Part shown: in pieces, positions 25,158 to 31,886 of the stretch
How positions within the stretch are numbered: position 1 is the stretch's first letter
How the letters are laid out: every line of letters begins with the position of its first letter
Origin: Actinomycetota bacterium
GTDB taxonomy: Bacteria > Actinomycetota > Thermoleophilia > Gaiellales > Gaiellaceae
Length of the DNA: 44,723 nucleotides
Reading direction: 5' to 3'
Assembly (NCBI GenBank): GCA_005884155.1
Contig: VAXD01000042.1
Span: 42,060 to 86,782 of the forward strand
Notes under the pieces: model-generated
The model's database searches: none
What the model saw: only the letters and a program-made list of their open reading frames with translations
Told to the model about the DNA's origin: nothing
Translations under genes and position numbers: made by a program

Positions 25158-25201
25158 CGAGGCTCCGACGTGATGCGCTTCGCAGCCCGAGGGCACAAGT
25201 C

Positions 25202-25450
25202 TCATTGTGCTGGGGCCGCGTAAAGCCGTGCCAGCCCTGGATCGACCCGGACGGTCGTTTTCAGGGTGCGGTTGAAAGCGCGCCGGTCGGCTGCCCGCTC
25301 GAAGCACGAGAGCCGCCGGCAGGTGTAGACCCCGCGGCCGGGGCCGCGCTGCGAGTGCTCGAGTGCCCCGTCCCGGGCGATGAACCGCAGCAGCTCGGCC
25401 TGCGGCGCCTTCCGCCCGCAGCCCGCGCACGTCCGGATGGGAGCGCTCAC
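25202..25450 (-). CDS. ylxR: YlxR/RnpM family RNA-binding protein (DUF448)
   Basis: 82 residues. The family signature RTCAGCGRKAPQAELLRF is at the start and GRGVYTCRRLSCFERA follows. The two CxxC-like pairs (CAGC, and the later CRRLSC) resemble a zinc site, though many relatives lack metal. In Bacillus subtilis the homologue RnpM binds and modulates RNase P RNA; function here is inferred from that. The start overlaps the nusA stop by 4 bases, the usual nusA-ylxR coupling. A 57-base gap follows before infB. Confidence 0.95.
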   Translation of the reverse strand: MSAPIRTCAGCGRKAPQAELLRFIARDGALEHSQRGPGRGVYTCRRLSCFERAADRRAFNRTLKTTVRVDPGLARLYAAPAQ

Positions 25451-27036
25451 GCCGCAGGCTCGGTCTCCTCTGGCTCCGTCTCGCCAAGCGGCTCGACGGG
25501 GATTCCGGCGGGATGCTCCTCCGGCGCAGCGGTCTGTGGATGCGCGATGTCGAGGTCGACCTCGCCCTCCACCTCGGCAATCGCCTCGGCGCTGGGACCG
25601 TGCACGGCGGCGACGTCGGCCGGCGCCTCGCTTTCGAGCTCTTCTTCCGGGGTCACCGGCTCGACGCTGTCGGGCCCGACGCTCTCGGCCTCGGGCGCGG
25701 CTTCATCGGCCGCGGCCTCCAGCTCGGGCTCGCTCTCCTCGACGACGGGCTCCTCGTCCGGCGCGACGTCCGGGCGAAGCGCGAGCTCCTGGTGGGCGGG
25801 GACACCGCAGTAGCGCGAGCCGGGCAGCGCCGCGTTCGGGCAGCGCTTGCCGGTCGAAAGGATCGCTCCGCAGCGGCCGGTGAACTCCTCCGTCTCCCCG
25901 TCGCCTGCGAAGGCCGCCTCGGCCTCCTCGGTCGCGAACTCGGTGTCGGACTTGATGTCGACCTTCCAGCCGGTCAGGCGCGCGGCGAGGCGGGCGTTCA
26001 TGCCCTCCTTGCCGATCGCGAGCGCGAGCTGGTCGTCCGGCACGACGACGGTGGCCTCGCGGCCCTCGTCGTCGAGGTAGACCTCGCGGACGCGGGCCGG
26101 CGAGAGCGCCTTGGCGACGAAGCGGGCCGGCTCGGAGTTCCACGGGATGATGTCGATCTTCTCCCCGCGGAGCTCGGAGACGACCATGCGAACGCGCGAG
26201 CCTCGCGGGCCGACGCAGGCGCCGACGGGATCCACGCCCTGGGCGTGCGACTCGACTGCGATCTTCGAGCGGTAGCCCGGCTCGCGGGCGACGCCGCGGA
26301 TCTCGACGAGCCCGTCGGCGATCTCAGGGACCTCGAGCTCGAACAGCGTCCGGATCAGCTCGGGGTCGCGGCGCGAGAGGATTACCTGCGGGCCCTTCGT
26401 GCCGGAGCGGACCTCGGTGATGACGGCCTTGATTCGCGAGCCCTGCTCGTAGCGCTCGCCGTCCACCTGCTCGGAGCGAGGCAGGAGGGCCTCGACCTTG
26501 CCGAGGTCGACGAGGACGTTGTTGCGGTCGCCCGCCTGCTGGACGATGCCCGTGACGACCTCGGTCACGCGGTCGACGTACTCGTCGTACATGATCTGGC
26601 GCTCGGCCTCGCGGATCCGCTGCGTGATCACCTGCTTCGCGGTCTGCGCGGCGATGCGGCCGAAGTTCTCCGGGGTGACGTCCGCCCGCTTGACCTGGTT
26701 CTCGGGGACGTCGGACCAGTCGATCTCGAGATCCTCGTCGGTCACGAGCACGTGCGAGCGCTCGCCGTTTTCGGCCTCGGCCTGCTCGAGCTCGGTCAGG
26801 ACGCGCTCGCGAGCCTCCTCGAGCAGCCGCTCCTCGATGTCGGGCGGGAGCTCGATCGAAAAGACGCGGAAGTCGCCCTCCTGGGGGTCGAGCTCGACGA
26901 CGGCGTGGCGCGACGCGCCCGGCGTCTTCTTGTAGGCGGCAAGCAGCGCATCCTGCAGCGCGGCGATCAGCGTCTCGCCCTCGATTCCACGGTCGCGCTC
27001 GAGCTCGTGGACGAGCTCGATGATCTCTCGGCTCAT
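25447..27036 (-). CDS. nusA: Transcription termination/antitermination factor NusA with an added Cys/His zinc-like motif
   Basis: 529 residues. N-terminal RNA polymerase-binding domain (SREIIELVHELERDRGIEGE), S1 domain (TGIVQQAGDRNNVLVDLG), and KH1-KH2 (DPVGACVGPRGSRVRMVVSEL, LAIGKEGMNARLAARLTGWK) are all complete. Beyond KH2 comes GRCGAILSTGKRCPNAALPGSRYCGVPAHQE, spelled here only to show three Cys and one His spaced C-x8-C-x8-C-x4-H, a small zinc-binding-like module. A 110-residue acidic Glu/Pro/Ala tail follows. It modulates pausing and termination. ATG 27036 overlaps the rimP stop by 4 bases (ATGA). A longer open frame to 27501 is antisense-free read-through over rimP, not real. Confidence 0.96.
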   Translation of the reverse strand: MSREIIELVHELERDRGIEGETLIAALQDALLAAYKKTPGASRHAVVELDPQEGDFRVFSIELPPDIEERLLEEARERVLTELEQAEAENGERSHVLVTDEDLEIDWSDVPENQVKRADVTPENFGRIAAQTAKQVITQRIREAERQIMYDEYVDRVTEVVTGIVQQAGDRNNVLVDLGKVEALLPRSEQVDGERYEQGSRIKAVITEVRSGTKGPQVILSRRDPELIRTLFELEVPEIADGLVEIRGVAREPGYRSKIAVESHAQGVDPVGACVGPRGSRVRMVVSELRGEKIDIIPWNSEPARFVAKALSPARVREVYLDDEGREATVVVPDDQLALAIGKEGMNARLAARLTGWKVDIKSDTEFATEEAEAAFAGDGETEEFTGRCGAILSTGKRCPNAALPGSRYCGVPAHQELALRPDVAPDEEPVVEESEPELEAAADEAAPEAESVGPDSVEPVTPEEELESEAPADVAAVHGPSAEAIAEVEGEVDLDIAHPQTAAPEEHPAGIPVEPLGETEPEETEPAA

Positions 27037-27470
27037 TGCTCCCTCTCGTAGATCAGGTTCCCCCGCACGATCTGCTCGTACGGCACGTCTACCTCGCCGC
27101 TGTCGGCGGCGACGGTCACGGCATCTTCGTCCGCGCGACGCACCTCGCCGCGCAGCTTCGAGCGCTCGGCGGTCTTCAGCTTGACGCGCTTGCCGACGAC
27201 CTGCTGGAAGTGTTCGGGCTTGCGCAGCGGTCGCTCGAGGCCGGGCGAGGAGACATCCACGGCATAGGTGCGCAGGTAGTCCCAGAGGACCCGCGTGACC
27301 TGCTCGCAGAGCGCGTGGTCGACGCCTTCGGGGCGGTCGACGAAGACCGTGAAGCGCTCCGGGCCGGTCAGCTCGACGGCGAGCACCTCGACGCCCGGCA
27401 GGGCCTCGGCGACCTTCTCGCTGATCTCGCGCTCCAGCGTTCTCTCCTTCTCGTAGACGTTTGCCAGAAT
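27033..27470 (-). CDS. rimP: Ribosome maturation factor RimP, probable AUU start
   Basis: 145 residues if started at ATT 27470. RimP assists 30S subunit maturation. The N-terminal helix (ERTLEREISEKVAEALPGVE), VFVDRPEGVDHALCEQVTR, YAVDVSSPGLERPL and a C-terminal SH3-like part (GKRVKLKTAERSKLRGEV) match the family. The only in-frame ATG/GTG/TTG after the stop at 27500 is GTG 27386, which would cut off the conserved N-terminal helix. An AAGGAG site (27480-27475) precedes ATT 27470 by 4 bases and CTG 27467 by 7. I infer AUU (or CUG) initiation, as known for infC. The end overlaps nusA by 4 bases. Confidence 0.88.
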   Translation of the reverse strand: MLANVYEKERTLEREISEKVAEALPGVEVLAVELTGPERFTVFVDRPEGVDHALCEQVTRVLWDYLRTYAVDVSSPGLERPLRKPEHFQQVVGKRVKLKTAERSKLRGEVRRADEDAVTVAADSGEVDVPYEQIVRGNLIYEREQ

Positions 27471-27501
27471 CGTTCTCCTTCCGAGGAAAAGCTCTCCTCA
27501 C

Positions 27502-27527
27502 AAAAAATGGGCGCTACGCGCCCATTT
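27502..27527 (-). terminator. Intrinsic terminator / attenuator in the rimP-nusA leader
   Basis: A 10-bp perfect stem (27505-27514 with 27518-27527, loop of 3) is followed on the minus strand by a run of six U. It ends only about 32 bases before the rimP start. It could end the padR unit, but with no room for a promoter between it and rimP it may instead act as an attenuator for rimP-nusA. Confidence 0.75.
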
Positions 27528-27554
27528 CGCCAAGCGGTGAAATGTGGTGTGACA

Positions 27555-27560
27555 AGGATA
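27555..27560 (-). promoter_or_regulatory. Putative -10 element for rimP-nusA, upstream of the attenuator
   Basis: TATCCT on the minus strand. Transcription would start near 27547 and give a leader of about 77 nt containing the terminator hairpin. The -35 region is weak. Confidence 0.3.
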
Positions 27561-27580
27561 GCAAGGCAGGTGGGGCTGTT

Positions 27581-27600
27581 GGCCCCGCCGCGGCGGGGCC
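27581..27600. terminator. 20-bp perfect palindrome downstream of the padR unit
   Basis: A self-complementary 20-mer (ggccccgccg and its complement) 22 bases past the stop of the His-rich small gene, with a further partial repeat ggggc...gcccc beside it. It may be an mRNA-end hairpin. There is no U-tract. Confidence 0.45.
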
Positions 27601-27622
27601 GTGCCCCTACTAGACGGTCGCG

Positions 27623-27817
27623 CTAGACGGTTGCGGTCTGCGTGGGCTGGTCGCCCTGCAGGTGCTTGATCACGTCCGCGACGTCTGCGATCTCCTGCTC
27701 GAGGTCGCGCTGGTACTCCTCCAGCTTCGAAAGCCATTCTTCGCGGCTGGGGAAGCGGCGGTGGCCGAAGCCGAAGCCGCGGCGCCCTCGGAAATGTCCG
27801 TGTCCGTGTCGGTGCAT
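27623..27817 (-). CDS. His/Gly/Arg-rich small protein with a C-terminal coiled coil, linked to PadR
   Basis: 64 residues. The N-terminal half MHRHGHGHFRGRRGFGFGHR is very rich in His, Gly, Arg and Phe and could bind metal or nucleic acid. The C-terminal half (WLSKLEEYQRDLEQEIADVA) is a short amphipathic helix, like the end of DUF5320-type proteins often found with PadR regulators. ATG 27817 has a strong GGGAGG site that overlaps the PadR stop codon, so the pair is co-translated. The last codons and the following bases contain a short direct repeat (tagacggt). Function unknown; a partner or effector of PadR is a guess. Confidence 0.8.
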   Translation of the reverse strand: MHRHGHGHFRGRRGFGFGHRRFPSREEWLSKLEEYQRDLEQEIADVADVIKHLQGDQPTQTATV

Positions 27818-27821
27818 GTGC

Positions 27822-28214
27822 TCACCTCCCTTCCTCGTAGCGGTCGAGAAAATTTCCGATCGTGTCCTGAGCCCGCCGCAGCGCCTCGGCCCAGCGGTCG
27901 AGCAGCCGGCGGCCTTGGGCGGTGAGCTCGTAGGTGCGCTTTGCCGGCCCAGGGAGCTCCGCGTTCCACTCGGAGCTGACGAGCCCCTCGTCCTCGAGCG
28001 ACCGGAGGAGCCGGTAGAGATTGCCGATGTCGACGCGCCCCTCCAGCCCGAGCTCCGGGAGCCGCTCGAGCAGCTCGTAGCCGTGCAGCGGCCGTTCGCG
28101 CAGGAGCAATAGGAGCGACGGCTCGACGAAGCGCTCGACCCGGGCGTGCACATGCCAGTGGCCGGGCCGGACGAGCCGTCTGCTGCGGGAGCGCGGATGG
28201 CGGCGGTGGGTCAT
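27822..28214 (-). CDS. PadR family transcriptional regulator
   Basis: About 130 residues. After a basic His/Arg-rich tail (THRRHPRSRSRR) comes the PadR winged helix: FVEPSLLLLLRERPLHGYELLERLPE, then NLYRLLRSLEDEGLVSSEW and the wing KRTYELTAQGRRLLDRW. A short C-terminal dimerisation helix follows. Such proteins repress nearby genes and respond to small ligands or stress. ATG 28214 is 7 bases after the -10 TATACT; GTG 28220 would be too close to it. It shares an AT-rich intergenic region with the divergent helD gene, so helD is a likely target along with its own operon. Confidence 0.92.
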   Translation of the reverse strand: MTHRRHPRSRSRRLVRPGHWHVHARVERFVEPSLLLLLRERPLHGYELLERLPELGLEGRVDIGNLYRLLRSLEDEGLVSSEWNAELPGPAKRTYELTAQGRRLLDRWAEALRRAQDTIGNFLDRYEEGR

Positions 28215-28224
28215 TCGCACCAGT

Positions 28225-28263
28225 ATAGGTAAAAAACATATGTCAGTCGCAGGCGACTACGCT
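28225..28263. promoter_or_regulatory. Divergent padR / helD promoter region (AT-rich)
   Basis: On the minus strand TATACT (28225-28230) is 7 bases before padR ATG 28214. On the plus strand TACGCT (28258-28263) is 8 bases before helD GTG 28272. Between them lies ggtaaaaaacatatgt, an AT-rich island in high-GC DNA and the natural place for a PadR operator. Both mRNAs look leaderless. Confidence 0.55.
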
Positions 28264-28271
28264 TAGACGCC

Positions 28272-30161
28272 GTGACGCACCCCGATCTCCCCGCAGAGCA
28301 GGCCTATCTCGACCAGGCGTACGCCTGCCTGGACGAGATGCGCGAGACCCTGATCCGAACCGCGGGCGCGGCCGCCACCGAGGAAGCGGCGCAGGCGATC
28401 GAGAACTGGGCAACGGGCAGGCTTCGCACCTTCGAGGACGCCGAGCGCGGGCTCTGCTTCGGGCGGATCGACTCCGAGGAGTCCGCCGACCGGATCTACG
28501 TCGGCCGCCGCTGGGTGCACGACGACGCGCGCCGCTCGTTGGTGGTCAATTGGCAGGCACCGGCCGCGCGGCCCTTCTACACCGCTACGCCGGCCGCGCC
28601 GCGCGGCGTCACGCTCCGTCGCCGCTTCCGCACGCGCGGGCGCACGCTGACGGGGATCAGCGACGAGTCGCTCGACGGCTCGCTGGCCGACGCGGCAACT
28701 TCGGTCGACGACTTTCTCCTGGAGGAGCTCGAGCGCACCCGCGACGCGCGCATGCGGGACATCGTCGCGACGATCCAGGCCGACCAGTACCACCTGATCG
28801 CCCGCGCGCCGGAGCCCCCGCTCGTCATCCAGGGCGGCCCGGGCACCGGCAAGACAGCCGTCGGCCTGCACCGCGCGTCGTTCCTGCTCTTCGAGCATCG
28901 GGCCGAGCTGCGGCGCGTGCTCGTCGTCGGCCCGAACCCGGCCTTCATGGAGTACGTCTCGCACGTGCTGCCGACGCTCGGGGAAGACAGCGTCGACCAG
29001 CGCGCCGTCGCCGAGCTCGTGGAAGACGTCGAGGTGACGCGCGTGGATCCGCTCGACGTGCAGCGGCTGAAGGCGGACACGCGCCTCGTCCCAGAGCTGC
29101 ACCGGCTCGTCGAAGCGGCCTCGGAAGGAGAGCCACAGGAGTTGGTGGTGCGGATGGAGGGACGCTTCGTCGGCGTCGAGGCGGACGAGGTGGCGGAGCT
29201 GGTCGGAGAGGCGCGCGCGGAGCTCGGGCTCTCGGCGGCGGCGCGCGAGCGCTTCCGGATGAACGTCCTCCGCCGCTTCTACGAGGACTACGGCGTGCGG
29301 CTGGGCGGCCAGGCCTACCGGAACTTCGAAGAGGTCGAACGAGCCTTGAGTCGCGACGGGCGGTTGACGCGGTTTCTGAACCGCGCGTGGCCGGTCCCGA
29401 AGCCCGAGGTGATCGTCAGGCGCTTGCCGGACCTGCCTCGCTCCCGCGGCTGGAGCGAAGCTGACCTGCCGTTGCTCGACGAGGCCCGCGCGCTGATCGT
29501 CGGAACGCCGCAGCAGTACGGGCACGTGATCGTGGACGAGGCGCAGGACTTGACACCGATGCAGCTGCGGATGGTGGCCCGGCGGGCGTCGGGCGCCTTC
29601 ACGATCCTCGGCGACATCGCGCAGGCGACCGGGCCGATCTCCTACGACCGCTGGGACGAGCTCCTTCCCCACCTGCCGGACGGCGAGGACGCGGAGGTGG
29701 CGGAGCTCAAGCACGCCTACCGCGTGCCGCGCGAGATCATGGCCGTTGCTCTGCCCTTGCTCGAGCTGATCGCGCCGGGCGTCGAGCCGCCGCTCGCCTA
29801 TCGCGTCGGCGCCGAGCCCCCGCGCGTCGTCTCGGGCGACCCGCCGCTCGAGGCCGCCTACGAGGAGGCAGCCCGCCTCGCGGACGAGGAAGGCCTGCTC
29901 GCCGTAATCGCGCCGCCTTCGCTGCGCGGGGACGACGCGGGCTCGCTCTTCGACGAGACCCGGATCGCCGTCCTGACGCCACGCGAGGCGAAGGGCATGG
30001 AGTTCGACAACGTGATCGTCGTCGAGCCTGCGCAGATCGTCGAAGAGGCGGCGGAAGGCCAGGGCCTGCGCGAGCTCTACGTCGCGCTCACGCGGCCGAC
30101 CACGCGGCTGATCCTCGTCCACTCTCGCCCGCTACCCAAGGAGCTGAAATGGAAGACCTGA
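28272..30161 (+). CDS. helD: HelD-like superfamily 1 helicase (RNA polymerase recycling factor)
   Basis: 629 residues, shorter than many actinobacterial HelD proteins (about 700-770). The N-terminal coiled region (EQAYLDQAYACLDEMRETLI) and RIYVGRRWVHD, then WQAPAARPFY, match the HelD front part. Walker A is GGPGTGKTAVGLHRASFLL, with later VIVDEAQDLTPMQLRM, GDIAQATGPISY and the C-terminal AKGMEFDNVIVVEP and YVALTRPT motifs. HelD removes stalled RNA polymerase from DNA or rifampicin. Its end overlaps the start of the alpha/beta hydrolase by 13 bases. A lone UvrD-like helicase is the alternative reading, but the order of motifs favours HelD. Confidence 0.85.
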   Translation: MTHPDLPAEQAYLDQAYACLDEMRETLIRTAGAAATEEAAQAIENWATGRLRTFEDAERGLCFGRIDSEESADRIYVGRRWVHDDARRSLVVNWQAPAARPFYTATPAAPRGVTLRRRFRTRGRTLTGISDESLDGSLADAATSVDDFLLEELERTRDARMRDIVATIQADQYHLIARAPEPPLVIQGGPGTGKTAVGLHRASFLLFEHRAELRRVLVVGPNPAFMEYVSHVLPTLGEDSVDQRAVAELVEDVEVTRVDPLDVQRLKADTRLVPELHRLVEAASEGEPQELVVRMEGRFVGVEADEVAELVGEARAELGLSAAARERFRMNVLRRFYEDYGVRLGGQAYRNFEEVERALSRDGRLTRFLNRAWPVPKPEVIVRRLPDLPRSRGWSEADLPLLDEARALIVGTPQQYGHVIVDEAQDLTPMQLRMVARRASGAFTILGDIAQATGPISYDRWDELLPHLPDGEDAEVAELKHAYRVPREIMAVALPLLELIAPGVEPPLAYRVGAEPPRVVSGDPPLEAAYEEAARLADEEGLLAVIAPPSLRGDDAGSLFDETRIAVLTPREAKGMEFDNVIVVEPAQIVEEAAEGQGLRELYVALTRPTTRLILVHSRPLPKELKWKT

Positions 30162-30991
30162 GCGTCCGCAGCGGCGACGTCGAGCTGGCCGCGAGCTACT
30201 CGCCGGCGGGCGAGACGGTGATCGTCGCGCTTCAGGGCGCAGGCGAAGGCACGCGTGACTTCCGCTCGTACACGCACCTGCACGACCTGTTGCCCCCGGC
30301 CGGCATCGGCGTCGTCACGTTCGACCGTCGCGGGGAGGGCGAGTCCACCGGCGACTCCTCCCGCGGGCGGTTCGAGGTTCAGGTCGACGACGCGCTCGCG
30401 GTGCTGCGAGCCGTCGATGCGGCCGACATCGGCCTCTGGGGGATCAGCCAGGGTGGCTGGATCGGCCCGCTTGCCGCGGCTGCGTCCGACGAGGTCAAGT
30501 TCCTCGTCCTCGTCGCCTCGACCGGGGTGACGCCCTCCGAGCAGATGATGTACGCGGTCGAGCGCCAGCTCCGGCTGGCGGGCTACGGCGACGACGTTGT
30601 CGAGCGCGCGCTCGACCTGCACCGCCGCTTCGAGGACTGGATCCATACTCACGCGCCCGAGCCGGACGAGCAGCTTGCCGCCGACCTCTGGGCCGGCCTC
30701 GACGAGCCGACGCTGCTCGACGAGGAGAGCCGGCGCCTCTGGATCGAGGAGATGGACTACGACCCGCGGCCCGCGATCGCGCAGGTGCGGGTGCCGACCC
30801 TGCTCTTCTACGGCGACGCCGACTCGTGGACGCCGGTGGAGCCGAGCGTCGAGGCCTGGCGCGCCGCGGCTGGTGCCGACGTCGAGATCGTCGTCATTCC
30901 AGGCGCCGAGCACGACCTGACGATGCCTGACGGCTCGTTCGCGCCGGAGTACGAGGCCAAGCTCGTCGACTGGCGCGTTCGCTCCCGGTAG
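30149..30991 (+). CDS. Alpha/beta hydrolase
   Basis: 280 residues, no signal peptide. The nucleophile elbow is LWGISQGGWIGPLAA (G-x-S-x-G), preceded by the strand FDRRGEGESTG. The acid is probably in LLFYGDADSWTPVEPS and the His in IPGAEHDLTMP, giving a complete catalytic triad. The fold fits a serine hydrolase of the dienelactone hydrolase or esterase kind; the substrate is unknown. It overlaps the end of helD by 13 bases and follows it on the same strand, so the two are co-transcribed and perhaps under the same PadR control. The 3' end is antisense to the extended end of the membrane methyltransferase gene. Confidence 0.9.
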   Translation: MEDLSVRSGDVELAASYSPAGETVIVALQGAGEGTRDFRSYTHLHDLLPPAGIGVVTFDRRGEGESTGDSSRGRFEVQVDDALAVLRAVDAADIGLWGISQGGWIGPLAAAASDEVKFLVLVASTGVTPSEQMMYAVERQLRLAGYGDDVVERALDLHRRFEDWIHTHAPEPDEQLAADLWAGLDEPTLLDEESRRLWIEEMDYDPRPAIAQVRVPTLLFYGDADSWTPVEPSVEAWRAAAGADVEIVVIPGAEHDLTMPDGSFAPEYEAKLVDWRVRSR

Positions 30992-31428
30992 GCGGCGTAC
31001 TCCGGATAGCGCTCGACGAGCCAGGCCTCCTCGCGCCGCGACTTCAACTCGAACAGCGCCCAGAGCAGCCCCGTGGGGATGAGCCCGAGCGGCGCCTCGG
31101 CCAGCGACCAGCCGAGCGCGAGCAGGAGCACGCCGCCGTAGACCGGGTGGCGCGCGAGCCGGTAGATCCCGTGCTGGCGCAGCCGGCTCCTCGGATGGGG
31201 CCGCGGGAGCGGCGTGAACCCGCGGCCGAGCGTGAGCGCACCGAGCAGGAGCAGGACCGCTCCGCCCACCGCAGCGATGATCCCGAGCACGGCCAGGTAC
31301 GACTCGGCGGGGCTCGGCCAGTAGACGCCGACGTAGCCGCAGCCGACGATCGCGACGAAGAGGATCGTCTGTAGGGCGACCCACCCCTCGCCGCGCGGGC
31401 CGAGCGCCGGTAGGCCGCGCCCGTTCAC
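30808..31428 (-). CDS. ICMT-like membrane methyltransferase, with an antisense C-terminal extension
   Basis: Residues 1-145 contain four to five membrane segments and the family motif (RQHGIYRLARHPVYGGVLLL, later ELKSRREEAWLVERYPEYAAYRERTRQ). This is the isoprenylcysteine carboxyl methyltransferase/phospholipid methyltransferase group; the substrate is unknown. The family normally ends shortly after the YxxYxxR motif. Here about 60 more residues run to a stop at 30808 and lie antisense to the alpha/beta hydrolase, a 184-base overlap. I think the natural stop was lost or a frameshift occurred. The GTG start at 31428 overlaps the dtd stop (GTGA). Confidence 0.78.
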   Translation of the reverse strand: MNGRGLPALGPRGEGWVALQTILFVAIVGCGYVGVYWPSPAESYLAVLGIIAAVGGAVLLLLGALTLGRGFTPLPRPHPRSRLRQHGIYRLARHPVYGGVLLLALGWSLAEAPLGLIPTGLLWALFELKSRREEAWLVERYPEYAAYRERTRQSTSLASYSGANEPSGIVRSCSAPGMTTISTSAPAAARQASTLGSTGVHESASP

Positions 31429-31856
31429 AGCAGAATCGTCACCGGTCCGTCGTTGACGAGCTCGACCGCCATGCGCGCGGCGAACTCGCCTGTCGCGACC
31501 GGCACGCCGAGCTCCCGCAAGGAGGCGCAGAACGCCTCGTAGAGCGGCTCGGCCTCCTCTGGCGGCGCTGCATCCGTGAAGCTCGGCCGGTTGCCCTTCG
31601 AGGCATCACCGAGGAGCGTGAACTGGCTGATCACGGGTGTCTCTCCGCCGGTGTCGAGCAGCGAGCGGTCGAAGCGGCCCTCCTCGTTCTCGAACACGCG
31701 TAGCCGCGCGATCTTGCCGGCGAGCCGCTCGGCCGCGGCGGCGTCGTCGCTGCGCGCCACCCCGAGCAGCACGCAGAGCCCGCTGCCGACCTCGCCGGCA
31801 ACCCTCTCCCCTACGCGCACCTGCGCGCTGGAGACCCGCTGCACCACAGCCTTCAT
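31425..31856 (-). CDS. dtd: D-aminoacyl-tRNA deacylase
   Basis: 143 residues, standard. It removes D-amino acids and glycine mischarged on tRNA. The starting MKAVVQRVSSAQVRV, the catalytic SQFTLLGDASKGNRPSF and the C-terminal cross-dimer motif NDGPVTILL are all visible (usually NxGPVT). A long open frame extends upstream to 33278, but only this part has family sequence. ATG 31856. It is divergent from the pilB-like gene with a 30-base gap, and coupled downstream to the ICMT-like gene. Confidence 0.97.
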   Translation of the reverse strand: MKAVVQRVSSAQVRVGERVAGEVGSGLCVLLGVARSDDAAAAERLAGKIARLRVFENEEGRFDRSLLDTGGETPVISQFTLLGDASKGNRPSFTDAAPPEEAEPLYEAFCASLRELGVPVATGEFAARMAVELVNDGPVTILL

Positions 31857-31874
31857 GTTCAGCGCCAAAACGAC

Positions 31875-31880
31875 GATATA
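31875..31880. promoter_or_regulatory. Shared -10 hexamer for divergent dtd and pilB-like genes
   Basis: The same six bases read GATATA on plus, 6 bases before GTG 31887, and TATATC on minus, 18 bases before dtd ATG 31856. A single symmetric -10 serving both directions is possible. Confidence 0.4.
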
Positions 31881-31886
31881 GCGCTT

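Noticed and set aside
27037..27501. Longer NusA reading frame through the rimP region
   Set aside because: It is an out-of-frame, Arg-rich translation of rimP; NusA clearly starts at ATG 27036 with an ATGA overlap.
28263..30122. 620-codon minus-strand frame over helD
   Set aside because: Antisense shadow of HelD, no recognisable domain.
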